From positions 1 to 64,000 of IMG/VR virus record IMGVR_UViG_3300035664_000005: 64,000 bases of DNA, one strand, 5' to 3'. The notes below the pieces were generated by a model that was not told the DNA's origin, ran no database searches, and worked only from the letters and a program-made list of their open reading frames with translations. The position numbers and the translations under genes are program-made. The stretch comes from a virus. Of the stretch, positions 45,344-54,211 are shown piece after piece; within the stretch, counting starts at the first letter, position 1, and the number at the start of each line of letters is the position of its first letter.

Positions 45344-45634
45344 ATGACCTCAAAACAAACAAAAAAATCAGTTAAAAAAAGCACTTCAAATAAGAAAGCG
45401 CCTGCTAAAAAGGCTCCCGTTAAAAAGGCGTCGGCTCCCAAAAAGCCTGTCAATGTTCGCCCCGAGGATGCCGATCGTTTGTTGGCAACTGCCAACGAAA
45501 CAAAACAGCAGTTCGCTAGCGCAGATAAGTTGATGAAAACACTGGCTCAACAGCCTTCCATCATTCGGGCTAATGATGTAAAATCTTTGCCTCTTCGCAA
45601 AAGAATGCTTGCGTGGTTTAAAATTTCAAAGTAG
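45344..45634 (+). CDS. Lys/Ala-rich histone-H1-like protein (96 aa)
   Basis: Residues 1-40 are almost only K, A, S, P, T (KKSTSNKKAPAKKAPVKKAS), like bacterial H1-type tails; the rest is helical. TAGTGT ends 6 nt before the ATG. DNA binding or condensation is inferred. Confidence 0.55.
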   Translation: MTSKQTKKSVKKSTSNKKAPAKKAPVKKASAPKKPVNVRPEDADRLLATANETKQQFASADKLMKTLAQQPSIIRANDVKSLPLRKRMLAWFKISK

Positions 45635-45670
45635 TCTTATCCCCATGAGGGGATTTCGGGGGAAACAACA

Positions 45671-47047
45671 ATGACAACAGATGCTGATGTGCTGCCCCTG
45701 AATATAGATGAAAATATTCTTCTTGGCGATGTCCGAGAAACTTTGGCTTTGTTGCCAGATAAAAGTATTCACTGTGTGGTTACATCCCCTCCATATTGGG
45801 GTTTGCGTGATTATGGAACAGCAACTTGGATTGGGGGCGACCCCGAATGTTCCCATAAGCGTGACAGTAAATTCAGTGAAAGTTGCTCCACAGGACAAAA
45901 ACTTTTAGAAGGCGCAATCGGTGACGGGATATATAAAGTTCAATGTCCTCGTTGCGGCGCAATGCGCGAAGACAGTCAACTTGGTTTAGAACCAACAGTA
46001 GATGAGTATGTTGAGCATATGGTTCAAGTTTTTCGGGAAGTTCATAGAGTTCTGCGAGATGACGGAACTCTTTGGTTGAATCTCGGTGACTCTTATGCGG
46101 GGAGTAACGGAAACGGATGGAAACAATCCATTGCGTCAACAAATGCTTCAAACGCTGGTGGGGAAAACGAGGACTTCAGAGCAAAGATCGGCAGAGACGA
46201 CGGCGATTTAAAACCGAAAGATTTGGTTGGTGTTCCTTGGCGTGTGGCTTTTGCGTTACAGGCAGATGGATGGTATTTGCGTCAAGATATTATTTGGGCT
46301 AAACCCAACCCGATGCCAGAATCTGTAAGGGATAGATGCACAAAAGCCCACGAATACATTTTTCTTTTGACAAAAAAATCTCATTATTTCTTTGATAGCG
46401 AAGCAATTAAAGAACCAGCCAAATATGCTTATGACGACAGGGGGGCTCGTGCGGACAGCCGTAAAGACGCAGGGATCTCAAACGCAATGCACGGTTCAAC
46501 TGGTGCATTTAGAAACAAGAGGTCAGTATGGACAGTGACAACGAAACCTTTCAAAGAAGCACATTTTGCGACCTTCCCACAGGATCTAATAGAGCCCTGT
46601 ATTGCTTCTGGTACGAGCGAGAAGGGATGTTGCGCTCAGTGTGGCTCCCCGTTGGTTCGTCAAGTTTTACGCAAGCGAATCGCACGCAACGAACTCCCCC
46701 AAGAAGATCCCCGTTACCGCCCGAACGACTACAACGGCGCGTATGGGGAAATCAACGGGAAAGGGGACGCTGGCTATACCCAAACAAGCACAACAGGTTG
46801 GGAAAAAGCGTGTAAGTGTTTAACAGAAGATGTCGTCCCCTGCACGGTTTTGGACGTGTTTTTTGGTGCTGGCACGACAGGCGTTGTGGCACAGAAATTG
46901 GGCAGAAATTATAAGGGTTGCGAGTTAAACCCTGAATATGCCGAGATAGCAACAATTCGTCTCATTAACGATAAAGAAAAAAACAGGCTTTTAAAAGAAG
47001 CCGAAGATAGCCAACCTTCTTTATTTGAGGTTGCTTCCGACGAGTAA
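45671..47047 (+). CDS. DNA N4/N6-methyltransferase (beta class), large
   Basis: 458 residues. TSPPYW at 38-43 and DVFFGAGTT near residue 394. The middle contains CPRC and CCAQCG...CKC cysteine groups and a long target-recognition region, so it is bigger than the methylase at 32320. SD GGGGGAA. Orphan methylase likely; specificity cannot be read from sequence. Confidence 0.9.
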   Translation: MTTDADVLPLNIDENILLGDVRETLALLPDKSIHCVVTSPPYWGLRDYGTATWIGGDPECSHKRDSKFSESCSTGQKLLEGAIGDGIYKVQCPRCGAMREDSQLGLEPTVDEYVEHMVQVFREVHRVLRDDGTLWLNLGDSYAGSNGNGWKQSIASTNASNAGGENEDFRAKIGRDDGDLKPKDLVGVPWRVAFALQADGWYLRQDIIWAKPNPMPESVRDRCTKAHEYIFLLTKKSHYFFDSEAIKEPAKYAYDDRGARADSRKDAGISNAMHGSTGAFRNKRSVWTVTTKPFKEAHFATFPQDLIEPCIASGTSEKGCCAQCGSPLVRQVLRKRIARNELPQEDPRYRPNDYNGAYGEINGKGDAGYTQTSTTGWEKACKCLTEDVVPCTVLDVFFGAGTTGVVAQKLGRNYKGCELNPEYAEIATIRLINDKEKNRLLKEAEDSQPSLFEVASDE

Positions 47048-47081
47048 TAAATGTTGTATGATTTATCTACATAGAATTCTC

Positions 47082-47099
47082 TTTGACTTGGAGGTCAAA
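47082..47099 (+). promoter_or_regulatory. SD presented in a hairpin loop
   Basis: TTTGAC / loop TTGGAG / GTCAAA places the GGAG(G) SD of the gene at 47102 in and beside a 6-nt loop. Confidence 0.5.
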
Positions 47100-47101
47100 T
47101 A

Positions 47102-47533
47102 ATGTCAGCATCAGCACCCCTTCTTCTCCCAATGACAGTCACAGGCGCATGTGCAACAACTTCAACAGTTGTCGCTCGCACTCCTGTTGCAGGTCGTGTC
47201 CGTGGCATCACAGTTGCAGTTGGTACTGCTCCTGCGGGTTCGGTTTTGAGTGGAACAGTTCGTAAGGCAACTTCCTCTGGAACTGTTATTGGAACTTGGT
47301 CAATCGCCGCTGGAGCAACTTCTGCTGTAGCGACAATGTCATCCACAGATGGTGCTGACGAACTCGCAGCAGACGATCTCGTTCTTTTGGTTGTTGGTGC
47401 AGTTGGTTCGGGTACCGCTGGTTCTAACTTGACCGCTCTTCTTCAGATTGATCAGTCAGCAGACCAAGACGGTTCAGATGTTGTTGCAGTAGCAACACTT
47501 CGTGGCAACCACCCAGGTAGCGTTGTAGCCTGA
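47102..47533 (+). CDS. Free-standing Ala/Val/Thr-rich protein, possible virion decoration protein
   Basis: 143 residues, low in charged residues, alternating short strands (GTVIGTWSIAAGATSAVATM). A beta-sandwich resembling head-fibre or decoration proteins is inferred. The gene has its own strong SD and is followed at once by a strong terminator, as for highly expressed structural genes; it lies outside the main virion block. Confidence 0.5.
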   Translation: MSASAPLLLPMTVTGACATTSTVVARTPVAGRVRGITVAVGTAPAGSVLSGTVRKATSSGTVIGTWSIAAGATSAVATMSSTDGADELAADDLVLLVVGAVGSGTAGSNLTALLQIDQSADQDGSDVVAVATLRGNHPGSVVA

Positions 47534-47574
47534 TAATTAAGTAAGTAAAAGAGAATTAAACCCGACAAACTTTT

Positions 47575-47608
47575 AGTCCCCCACTTCCGTGCAGGTCGGT
47601 GGGGGACT
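47575..47608 (+). terminator. Strong intrinsic terminator
   Basis: AGTCCCCCAC/GTGGGGGACT stem followed by AATTGTATTT. Confidence 0.85.
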
Positions 47609-47616
47609 AATTGTAT

Positions 47617-47982
47617 TTATGGGCGTAAAAATGTTATAGCGACTCTCTCGCTTGCCCTCACAAGCAAAAACAATGCTTCTGTTTGTGTGTGTGTCAAACA
47701 CCATTCCGATATCTCTGTATCAGTAACAAGTTCCAAATATTCACAAAAGAATCTTGCCCTACCACACATAAACGGTGGCACCCCGCATTCTTCTGCTTCC
47801 ATGAAGCCTTCTGCTAAAAGTTTTTCTTTAGCGCCACACGCTAAAAGTATTGCGCCCCATATGTCTATTTCTTTTGTGTATGGGTCGTAGGTTGCGTGGT
47901 TGGAGAACCCGTGTTCTTTTATGTAGTCAACAGCCTTGTCGTAGATGCTGTCAGCGCCAAGTTGTTTTAAGGTTGGGAACAT
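47617..47982 (-). CDS. Hypothetical protein (121 aa)
   Basis: MFPTLKQLGADSIYDKAVDY..., helical, with EECGVPPFMCGRARFFCEYL. Shares one base with the gene upstream. No family, though the pattern GAILLACGA recalls small phage and actinobacterial proteins. Confidence 0.55.
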   Translation of the reverse strand: MFPTLKQLGADSIYDKAVDYIKEHGFSNHATYDPYTKEIDIWGAILLACGAKEKLLAEGFMEAEECGVPPFMCGRARFFCEYLELVTDTEISEWCLTHTQTEALFLLVRASERVAITFLRP

Positions 47983-48239
47983 TATTCTTTTGAGATTCCC
48001 TTTTTACTACAAAGATCGGCATATGCATGGTTTGGGGTTTCCCCTATTCCTACAGTCTGCTTGTATTCGTCGGTGAACAGATCAACGGCTTCGCAGTCAT
48101 CACCTTCAAAATAGTTGAGCATCGCTTCCGTGAACTCATCGCACTCTGCGAATGCAAGCCACTTCCCACCCTCATATATCCCCCCATACCTCGCTTCCCT
48201 TATGACGACGGGGTAAAGGTTGATCCGTTTGTGAGTCAT
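47982..48239 (-). CDS. Hypothetical protein (85 aa)
   Basis: MTHKRINLYPVVIREARYGG; I chose ATG 48239, which follows the RNR stop directly. GGKWLAFAECDEFTEAMLNY suggests a small alpha/beta domain. Operon with RNR. Confidence 0.6.
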   Translation of the reverse strand: MTHKRINLYPVVIREARYGGIYEGGKWLAFAECDEFTEAMLNYFEGDDCEAVDLFTDEYKQTVGIGETPNHAYADLCSKKGISKE

Positions 48240-48240
48240 T

Positions 48241-50169
48241 TCATTTGATCGGACATGCACCTGTTGCACAGTCATCAAGCGATAATTCTGAACCTGTTGC
48301 CTGACTTAACGGCAAAGATGGATCAATTTTTTTCACAAGTGCATCATAATCGGCTTGGCTGATCTGTTCATATGGAGGAAGCGGGAAGTTGTGGTCTGCG
48401 TGTAGGAGAAATGATACCGATTTGACACCAGTGTCATAATTTTTTGACAACCATTCTTTGATTGATTCAAGTTCTTCTTTTCTATAATAAACAGTTACAG
48501 ACACGGCGTTGTCCGCCCACTCTGTCTGCATTTTTTTGACCCATTCAAGTTGTTCTACTGCCGTCATGTTCTCGGCGAGAACCGCATTATCTGGTGACTT
48601 GCATGGGAACTCAACGACATAGCGTGAGTGGTCTTCTCTGCCGTCAATACCGATATCCCAAACAACCTTGTGTCCTCTCGCACGCAAGCCTGTCACAAGG
48701 GCGTCAGACGCACCAAAACGCACCCTACGGATGTAGAACGGCGCGAATGCGGGATGAATGCCCGGAGTGATACCGGGGAGTAAGGAGAGCGTCCCTGACG
48801 GTTGGACAGTGGTAAGTCTGACGGAACGAGGGAAGCCTTTTTCCTTTGAGTAATACATGTCAAATTCGTCTAGGTGTCTGTAAGCCTCATCTAGCCAAGA
48901 AACTTGCTCTGCTGAAGCCTGTAAAACGCCAGAGATGCTTTGTCCTAGTCGTGCGTTTTTCGCAACGATTGCGTTTGTTTTTGCATAAGGGTAGGCAAGA
49001 CGGGTGATCTGTTTTTGAACCATGTAAAGAAGTTCGGATATTTCTTTTAATTGTTTGATGTCGCAGATATTGGGTAGGAATATGGTTGAAAGATTGCATG
49101 ACTCTCCATCGCCTAAACCAATTTCGGCACATGGGTTGAAACCTTCAATGGTTTTATCTGCTCGTTCTTCTTTAAGTCTTCCGAACTTGCGGGCGAGACG
49201 GCGATTTACAAGACCGTAAGGTTCGCCACCACCCGTATAGCCCTTCCATAGTTCGGGCATGATGTGGTCGTAGTAGTCGGCATAGATGCTGTTGTTTGAG
49301 TTGGCTCGGTAACCGGGGATGTCTCCCGAAGCCCAATTTTTTGCTCGCAAAAACAGAACATCGTCGGGGTCGCCGATAGCGATCTGTGCGGAGCGTCGTG
49401 ATGAGCCTGAGACAACCACACGACCGATTATGTTGCAAATGTCTAGGACATCAATTGAGCGAAGTTTCTTTCCCTCTCTTGCTTCCATCACTCGGCAGAT
49501 GTCTGCAATCCCGTCCACCAATGCGCCGGGTCCGCTTGCTGTGCCTCCAAATGTCTTGAGGGGTGCACCAAATTCTCGGATAAGAATCGTTGAGTATGAG
49601 AATGATTTACCTGTATCAAAATATGACTTCAATACGCTGTGTAATAGTCTTCGCCAACCTTGACGAGAATCAGGGACAATAATGTCTGCGTCGTTTGAAC
49701 GCTCGTGAGTGATTTTTACATTAGGGAGAACCTTTGGAAGATCGTGAATTTTTGCTCGTTCCACCGAGAATCCGACACCACCGCCGAGCATGAGGTGGTC
49801 AAAAAGAAATTCAAAATCTTCTACCTTTTCTATGTTTACGAAATAGCAGTTATTGAGCGAGGCGGCGTTGAATTGTTTGATGAGTGGAGTTCCGAGTTGC
49901 CAAAGAGCACGACCCGAGAATGATCCACGCAGGTTGAAGACATGATCAAAAAGTTTTTCTGCTTGAGTTTTGGTGAGCGGAGTTCCAATGTCTATGGCTC
50001 CGTTAACACAGCGTTGAACGGTTTCTAGCCAAGTTTCGTTGCGATTAAGGTCTTCAATGCGTCGCGAATATGTGCGAAGGTATACAACTTCGCCTAGCCC
50101 ATTAAATCCCCAAGGAGGTGTCTGAGTCTTGTATTGGTCAACAAATTCTTGGGATAGGTGAGCGGTCAT
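48241..50169 (-). CDS. nrdJ: Adenosylcobalamin-dependent (class II) ribonucleotide reductase
   Basis: 642 residues; ATG 50169 behind GAGG. Landmarks of monomeric RTPR: NNCYFV (N-terminal redox C),  NPCAEIGLGDGESCNLS with the thiyl Cys and the second redox Cys 11 residues later, QPSGTLSLLPGITPGIHPAF, and the C-terminal pair CATGAC. It makes dNTPs from NTPs using vitamin B12, without needing oxygen and without a second subunit. Phages carry it to sustain dNTP supply; it depends on cobalamin in the host. Confidence 0.95.
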   Translation of the reverse strand: MTAHLSQEFVDQYKTQTPPWGFNGLGEVVYLRTYSRRIEDLNRNETWLETVQRCVNGAIDIGTPLTKTQAEKLFDHVFNLRGSFSGRALWQLGTPLIKQFNAASLNNCYFVNIEKVEDFEFLFDHLMLGGGVGFSVERAKIHDLPKVLPNVKITHERSNDADIIVPDSRQGWRRLLHSVLKSYFDTGKSFSYSTILIREFGAPLKTFGGTASGPGALVDGIADICRVMEAREGKKLRSIDVLDICNIIGRVVVSGSSRRSAQIAIGDPDDVLFLRAKNWASGDIPGYRANSNNSIYADYYDHIMPELWKGYTGGGEPYGLVNRRLARKFGRLKEERADKTIEGFNPCAEIGLGDGESCNLSTIFLPNICDIKQLKEISELLYMVQKQITRLAYPYAKTNAIVAKNARLGQSISGVLQASAEQVSWLDEAYRHLDEFDMYYSKEKGFPRSVRLTTVQPSGTLSLLPGITPGIHPAFAPFYIRRVRFGASDALVTGLRARGHKVVWDIGIDGREDHSRYVVEFPCKSPDNAVLAENMTAVEQLEWVKKMQTEWADNAVSVTVYYRKEELESIKEWLSKNYDTGVKSVSFLLHADHNFPLPPYEQISQADYDALVKKIDPSLPLSQATGSELSLDDCATGACPIK

Positions 50170-50243
50170 TACGTCCTCTTTCGGCGCATAGGGCAATATG
50201 GGTAAAGAACCATATTACAGCACCCCGCATTTTCAGTAAAATC

Positions 50244-50537
50244 CTAATTACGGGTAAGGTTATATTTTCTTGCTTCGGTCAGCGAGATTATTTGACCTTT
50301 AGCGAATTTCCGTACTTTTGCGATAACACCAGCAGATACTTCCTCGGGGACAAAGAAATCTTCTTCTACTCTGAATGTTTGCCTGTCATCTAATGATTGA
50401 AAAATACCTAAGCCAAGAAGTTTTTCGGGGGGTTTATGCCCTTTGGGCACACAATTCCCTGTTGGGTCACCACAGACAATGCACGGCTCTCCTGTGGCAC
50501 GAAGAATCTCTATATCACCATAGATGTATTCAGGCAT
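50244..50537 (-). CDS. Hypothetical zinc-knuckle protein (97 aa)
   Basis: MPEYIYGDIEILRATGEPCI gives an N-terminal CIVCGDPTGNCVPKGHKPP knuckle; the rest is alpha/beta. Short distance to RNR. Function unknown. Confidence 0.6.
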   Translation of the reverse strand: MPEYIYGDIEILRATGEPCIVCGDPTGNCVPKGHKPPEKLLGLGIFQSLDDRQTFRVEEDFFVPEEVSAGVIAKVRKFAKGQIISLTEARKYNLTRN

Positions 50538-50568
50538 AAACAATGATACATCGTGCCCCCAAAAGGAA

Positions 50569-50592
50569 AAGGAGCACCTTGCGGTGCTCCTT
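50569..50592 (-). terminator. Intrinsic terminator
   Basis: AAGGAGCACC/GGTGCTCCTT followed on the minus strand by TTCCTTTTG. Confidence 0.8.
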
Positions 50593-50637
50593 AGTCATTC
50601 CTTCTATGCGGGGGGCATAGACTTTTTGCCCCAAGTG

Positions 50638-50883
50638 TTATCCCTTGGTTGCGAACTTGTTTTCTGCTTTCATTGCCTTCATTTCCTCTGCGAACAGTTC
50701 CTCAAATTCGTCGGTGTATCGTGTTTGAAGAACAAACGATGCTCGTCGTTTTGCCTCGTTGCGACGCTTTGCTTCAATCTTCCGAAGTTCTGCGCGTCGT
50801 ACACGCTCTTCTGCGGGGAGTGGTTTGCGACCGCGGCTCACGCCGAGTTTCTTTTTAAGTTGCTGATATGTCGTTGTAGCCAT
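50638..50883 (-). CDS. Basic helical protein (81 aa)
   Basis: Lys/Arg-rich (KKKLGVSRGRKPLPAEERVR ... KIEAKRRNEAKRR). SD AAGGAG behind ATAAACAACTAAATAGA. Nucleic-acid binding is plausible. Confidence 0.55.
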   Translation of the reverse strand: MATTTYQQLKKKLGVSRGRKPLPAEERVRRAELRKIEAKRRNEAKRRASFVLQTRYTDEFEELFAEEMKAMKAENKFATKG

Positions 50884-51001
50884 TATGGGCTCCTTGTCTT
50901 TCTATTTAGTTGTTTATGTATTTCTTACAAAAGAGATACTAACTAATGGCTTGATGAAAAACAACCCGATATTTAGGAAATATCTAAAAATGTTTTTCCC
51001 T

Positions 51002-51010
51002 TTATCCACA
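51002..51010 (+). promoter_or_regulatory. DnaA-box consensus TTATCCACA
   Basis: Single perfect 9-mer in the divergent gap before the phosphatase gene. Confidence 0.45.
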
Positions 51011-51100
51011 GGGGTTTGAGCGGAGTTGCTAAACCCCATCTATGGGGGCTACACTTACGGTATAAGTAATATACCTACAAATACTAAAGAAAGAGAAACA

Positions 51101-51589
51101 ATGAAGACATCTTTAATAACCCCGCCAACGGTAAGGAACCTAGAAGAAGCAAGAGAACAATGTCTTGAATACGACGCGGTTTTGACTGCGGGTCCGTATC
51201 GCGATGAGGTTAGAAACTTCAATCACCCTATTCACAAAGTCGTTGAATTTAGCGACACAATGTTTGAGGAGCACGGCGGACCGACATATGAGGACATCGT
51301 TGAACTCGTAGAGTTTGGTGTAGGCGTCCCAAAATTGTTGGTGCATTGTCACGCGGGTATTTCCCGTTCAACAGCAACAGCATGGGGAGTGGCGATAGCA
51401 AACGGTAACGATCCGTTAGAAGCATTTCTATACCTTCAAGATAAACACCCTGAAGAGAAAGGGTTTTTTAATCAAGGAAAACGACCATTCGCACCGAATA
51501 TCTTGATCGTCAAACATTTGGATAAGTACTTTAATCTTGGTACGACACTCTTGGAAATTCGTCATAAGCATTCCGAATCAGGTTGGTAA
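51101..51589 (+). CDS. Dual-specificity/tyrosine phosphatase-like protein
   Basis: 162 residues from ATG 51101. HCHAGISRS at 82-90 is the C-x5-R active site (nucleophile C83, R89) of cysteine phosphatases; D52 in EFSDTMFEE could be the general acid. It would remove phosphate from protein, nucleotide or sugar phosphates. SD AAAGAGA. Leads the 51.1-54.2 kb rightward cassette. Confidence 0.8.
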   Translation: MKTSLITPPTVRNLEEAREQCLEYDAVLTAGPYRDEVRNFNHPIHKVVEFSDTMFEEHGGPTYEDIVELVEFGVGVPKLLVHCHAGISRSTATAWGVAIANGNDPLEAFLYLQDKHPEEKGFFNQGKRPFAPNILIVKHLDKYFNLGTTLLEIRHKHSESGW

Positions 51590-51593
51590 AGTA

Positions 51594-52565
51594 ATGAAAG
51601 TTTTTTGGAACGAAAACTACACATCCATCAAATATGATTTTGATACATCAAGAAAATCTGACGATATTGTCAATTTGATTAGCAAAAAAGTTTTGGAAAC
51701 CCCTGCAAAAGTTCGTGTATTGCAGGATGTCCCAACAATAGAGATAGTTGACCCCGAAAAGGCAACCGACATCTCAAAGACTGAACAACTAATTAAAAGA
51801 TGGTTGAGTCCTCAATATGTTGAGGCATTGAAAACAAACAACGACTCACGGCTATCGCAGAGTCAAGGTTTTGAATGGTGTTCAAACACTTACAAGTTTG
51901 CGCGAGCACATACACATGGACTGATCGCATCAGTTGATGAAGTCTTGGCAAACGGGGGGAGAAGCGGAAGCCTTTCTTCAGGTTTGCATCACGCATCAAA
52001 AACTGGTGGTGCAGGGTTTTGTACGATCAACGGCATAGCACTGTCAGCAATTTACGCATATGAACAAGGTCTTGAACCAATAGTTTTAGATTTTGACGCA
52101 CATTGCGGTGGTGGCACTATGGACTTCTTGAAAACCTTCAACGGGGTTTTACAAACCCAAAACAAGATTTTTGGAAAATCAACACCTCCGATCCGTCACA
52201 TTGATTTATCAACTAACTACTTTGACGAATACGACATTGAAGTTGATGAAACTTGGGCAAACTTACATGTTCTTGATTGGGAAGAAGATTATTTAGAAGA
52301 AATACAAAAATCCCTCTCATTAGCGGAGCCGTTTATGACTGATAAAACTATATTTATCTACAATGCAGGGATTGACCCGATTGGTTCACATGAGATAGAC
52401 GAAGAAGTTATAGCGCAACGGGAGAAGATTGTTTCGGAGTTCATCGGCGGTCACAAGGCTATCTTTGCGTTAGCGGGTGGATATTCGGATATATCAACAA
52501 CAAGAGAAGATGTAGCAAAAATGCACCTCAAAACGATTTACGGTTGGTCATGGCAGACGAAATAA
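51594..52565 (+). CDS. Histone-deacetylase/acetylpolyamine-amidohydrolase fold protein
   Basis: 323 residues from ATG 51594. All active-site groups of the arginase/deacetylase superfamily are present: LHHAS (H132, H133), DFDAHCGGGT with zinc ligands D168 and H170, D261 in YNAGIDPIGSH, and the catalytic-Tyr motif GGYS (Y297). These enzymes remove acetyl or other acyl groups from lysine or polyamines. Unusual for a phage. Its 4-nt gap to the phosphatase and 16-nt overlap with the next gene suggest one transcript. Confidence 0.88.
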   Translation: MKVFWNENYTSIKYDFDTSRKSDDIVNLISKKVLETPAKVRVLQDVPTIEIVDPEKATDISKTEQLIKRWLSPQYVEALKTNNDSRLSQSQGFEWCSNTYKFARAHTHGLIASVDEVLANGGRSGSLSSGLHHASKTGGAGFCTINGIALSAIYAYEQGLEPIVLDFDAHCGGGTMDFLKTFNGVLQTQNKIFGKSTPPIRHIDLSTNYFDEYDIEVDETWANLHVLDWEEDYLEEIQKSLSLAEPFMTDKTIFIYNAGIDPIGSHEIDEEVIAQREKIVSEFIGGHKAIFALAGGYSDISTTREDVAKMHLKTIYGWSWQTK

Positions 52566-52816
52566 TTCACGGGCTATACGCCACATACACAAACACCAAA
52601 TGCAGGTGCTCGTTGTGCAAAAAAGCCGCGGCGGAATATATGCGTGGCTACAGGAAAACTTCCACAGGTAAAAATAACGCGAAGTTTCATCAGATCGTTG
52701 CCAATAAACGCTCACAAATTGCTATCAAATGGATTAAGGAAAACCATCCTCAGCAATGGGATAAGATATGTTCGCGAGCCATAAGAATTGTTGAAAAACA
52801 AGAAAGAGGAGAATGA
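52550..52816 (+). CDS. Small zinc-knuckle phage protein (88 aa)
   Basis: HGLYATYTNTKCRCSLCKKA then YMRGYRK is the recurrent phage/actinobacterial H-G...C-x-C-x-x-C...Y-x-R pattern, a DNA-binding-like zinc knuckle. I chose ATG 52550 inside the deacetylase end. Confidence 0.6.
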   Translation: MADEIIHGLYATYTNTKCRCSLCKKAAAEYMRGYRKTSTGKNNAKFHQIVANKRSQIAIKWIKENHPQQWDKICSRAIRIVEKQERGE

Positions 52817-52817
52817 A

Positions 52818-53051
52818 ATGCCTTACGGCGCTGACAATATAGAAAATCGTTTTGATGACTTTGTGGAAGAAACAAACAAAAAGATAGAAGAACTTGAAGC
52901 AAAAGTTCGCTTCCTTGAGAGTGAACTCGGTAAAAACAAAATAGACAGTAAATCAATTATCAACATCACTAATCAGGAAATCAAAAGTTCTCTTGGTTCT
53001 ACGATCAAAACAATTGGCGACATTGTCAAGAAAAATAATTTAAAAAAATGA
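52818..53051 (+). CDS. Coiled-coil protein (77 aa)
   Basis: MPYGADNIENRFDDFVEETN; coiled coil at about 15-45. ATG 52818 has SD GAGGAG; its end overlaps the FkbM gene by 4 nt. Confidence 0.6.
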   Translation: MPYGADNIENRFDDFVEETNKKIEELEAKVRFLESELGKNKIDSKSIINITNQEIKSSLGSTIKTIGDIVKKNNLKK

Positions 53052-53635
53052 ACAAATATGTGGGTGACAGCAATCAGGAAGCATTCGTACTGGATGTTCT
53101 TGACTACAAAAGAGATGGTTTCTATGTTGAACTTGGCGCTTTTCATTCCTCTGAAGGAAGCAACACTTACGCTCTAGAAAAGTCGTTCGGTTGGCAGGGT
53201 GTTTCTTTTGAACTAGTTGATGAACGCCGTGAAGAGTTCATTCAAAATAGGTCAAACCCGTGCATGGGTGATGCCCTCAATTTTGATTACATAAGTTATT
53301 TTCATAACAATCACTTTCCGAAACAGATTGACTACCTACAAGTTGATATTGACTCAGGGTACGACAGGGCTACTAGACCTATCGGGAATCATTACACAAC
53401 ACTTTTGGGTTTAATCACCGTCCCCTTAACGCAGTACAGATTTTCTGTAATAACTTTTGAGCACGACGCCAATATGTATTTCCGTAACAGCGGGCAGAGG
53501 GATGCTCAACGAGAGATACTTGACTGTCTTGGCTACACCTTGGTAACTAGAACGATTCATGAAGATTGGTGGGTTGATCCGATAGTCGTAAGCCCTGATA
53601 TGTATAAGAAACATATGAGGTGGGAGACGCTTTAA
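53048..53635 (+). CDS. FkbM-type methyltransferase
   Basis: 195 residues. DGFYVELGAFHSSEGSNTYA then LEKSFGWQGVSFELVDER is the FkbM AdoMet-binding pattern (G-x-F-V-E-L-G-A...S-N-T...G-W-x-G). FkbM enzymes O-methylate sugars or polyketides. Shorter than typical members (about 230-280 aa). Overlaps neighbours in the cassette. Confidence 0.7.
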   Translation: MNKYVGDSNQEAFVLDVLDYKRDGFYVELGAFHSSEGSNTYALEKSFGWQGVSFELVDERREEFIQNRSNPCMGDALNFDYISYFHNNHFPKQIDYLQVDIDSGYDRATRPIGNHYTTLLGLITVPLTQYRFSVITFEHDANMYFRNSGQRDAQREILDCLGYTLVTRTIHEDWWVDPIVVSPDMYKKHMRWETL

Positions 53636-53636
53636 T

Positions 53637-54194
53637 ATGTCCAACCCGTACCTGCCGTTCATTTACTTAACAAATTTTCTTTCCGCAAATACTTTTCAAG
53701 AAATTCTTATTCAGGCTAAATCCTCTGAGGGAATGTCATCCGAGCAAACCCCACATTTAATGAATCTTGCGAATGTCAACACTTTGGATGTTCAATCACA
53801 GATCCGCAATATATACCCTCGTTACCATCAAAACGCAGGGCTCAAAATAAAGGGCGGAAATGTCCTTGTTTTTTCCGACAACCGAGGCATGGATGTCCAT
53901 CAAGACAATGTGCCCAACAAAGACTATCCCAACGATCCAGATGTTGGCTTCAAACCTAATGCGTCTGCTATCTACTATCTGAATGATGATTACGAAGGAG
54001 GGGAGATCTGTTTCACGACAGAGCGTCCTAGTGAACCGCAATCATCAACAGATAATCCAAATCTCAAAAATTTGTTCACTCTGAAACCGCAACCAAATTC
54101 GTGCGTGTTTTTTGATGCTTCGCTGTGGCATTGGGTTAGACCTGTAACCAACGGCAAACGGTTCTCTTCAACATTCTTTTTACTAGTTGAATAA
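53637..54194 (+). CDS. 2OG-Fe(II) oxygenase (prolyl-hydroxylase-like)
   Basis: 185 residues. H88-x-D90 (DVHQDN), H165 (LWHWVRPV) and R175 (GKRFSSTFFL) with GGEICF on the central strand. Same architecture as the 309-aa enzyme at 36748 but lacking its N-terminal extension. Starts 1 nt after the FkbM gene. Confidence 0.82.
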   Translation: MSNPYLPFIYLTNFLSANTFQEILIQAKSSEGMSSEQTPHLMNLANVNTLDVQSQIRNIYPRYHQNAGLKIKGGNVLVFSDNRGMDVHQDNVPNKDYPNDPDVGFKPNASAIYYLNDDYEGGEICFTTERPSEPQSSTDNPNLKNLFTLKPQPNSCVFFDASLWHWVRPVTNGKRFSSTFFLLVE

Positions 54195-54211
54195 AGCGCT
54201 AATGTAGTTAG

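Noticed and set aside
46528-46823. Frames inside the large methyltransferase
   Set aside because: Internal out-of-phase frames of a conserved gene.
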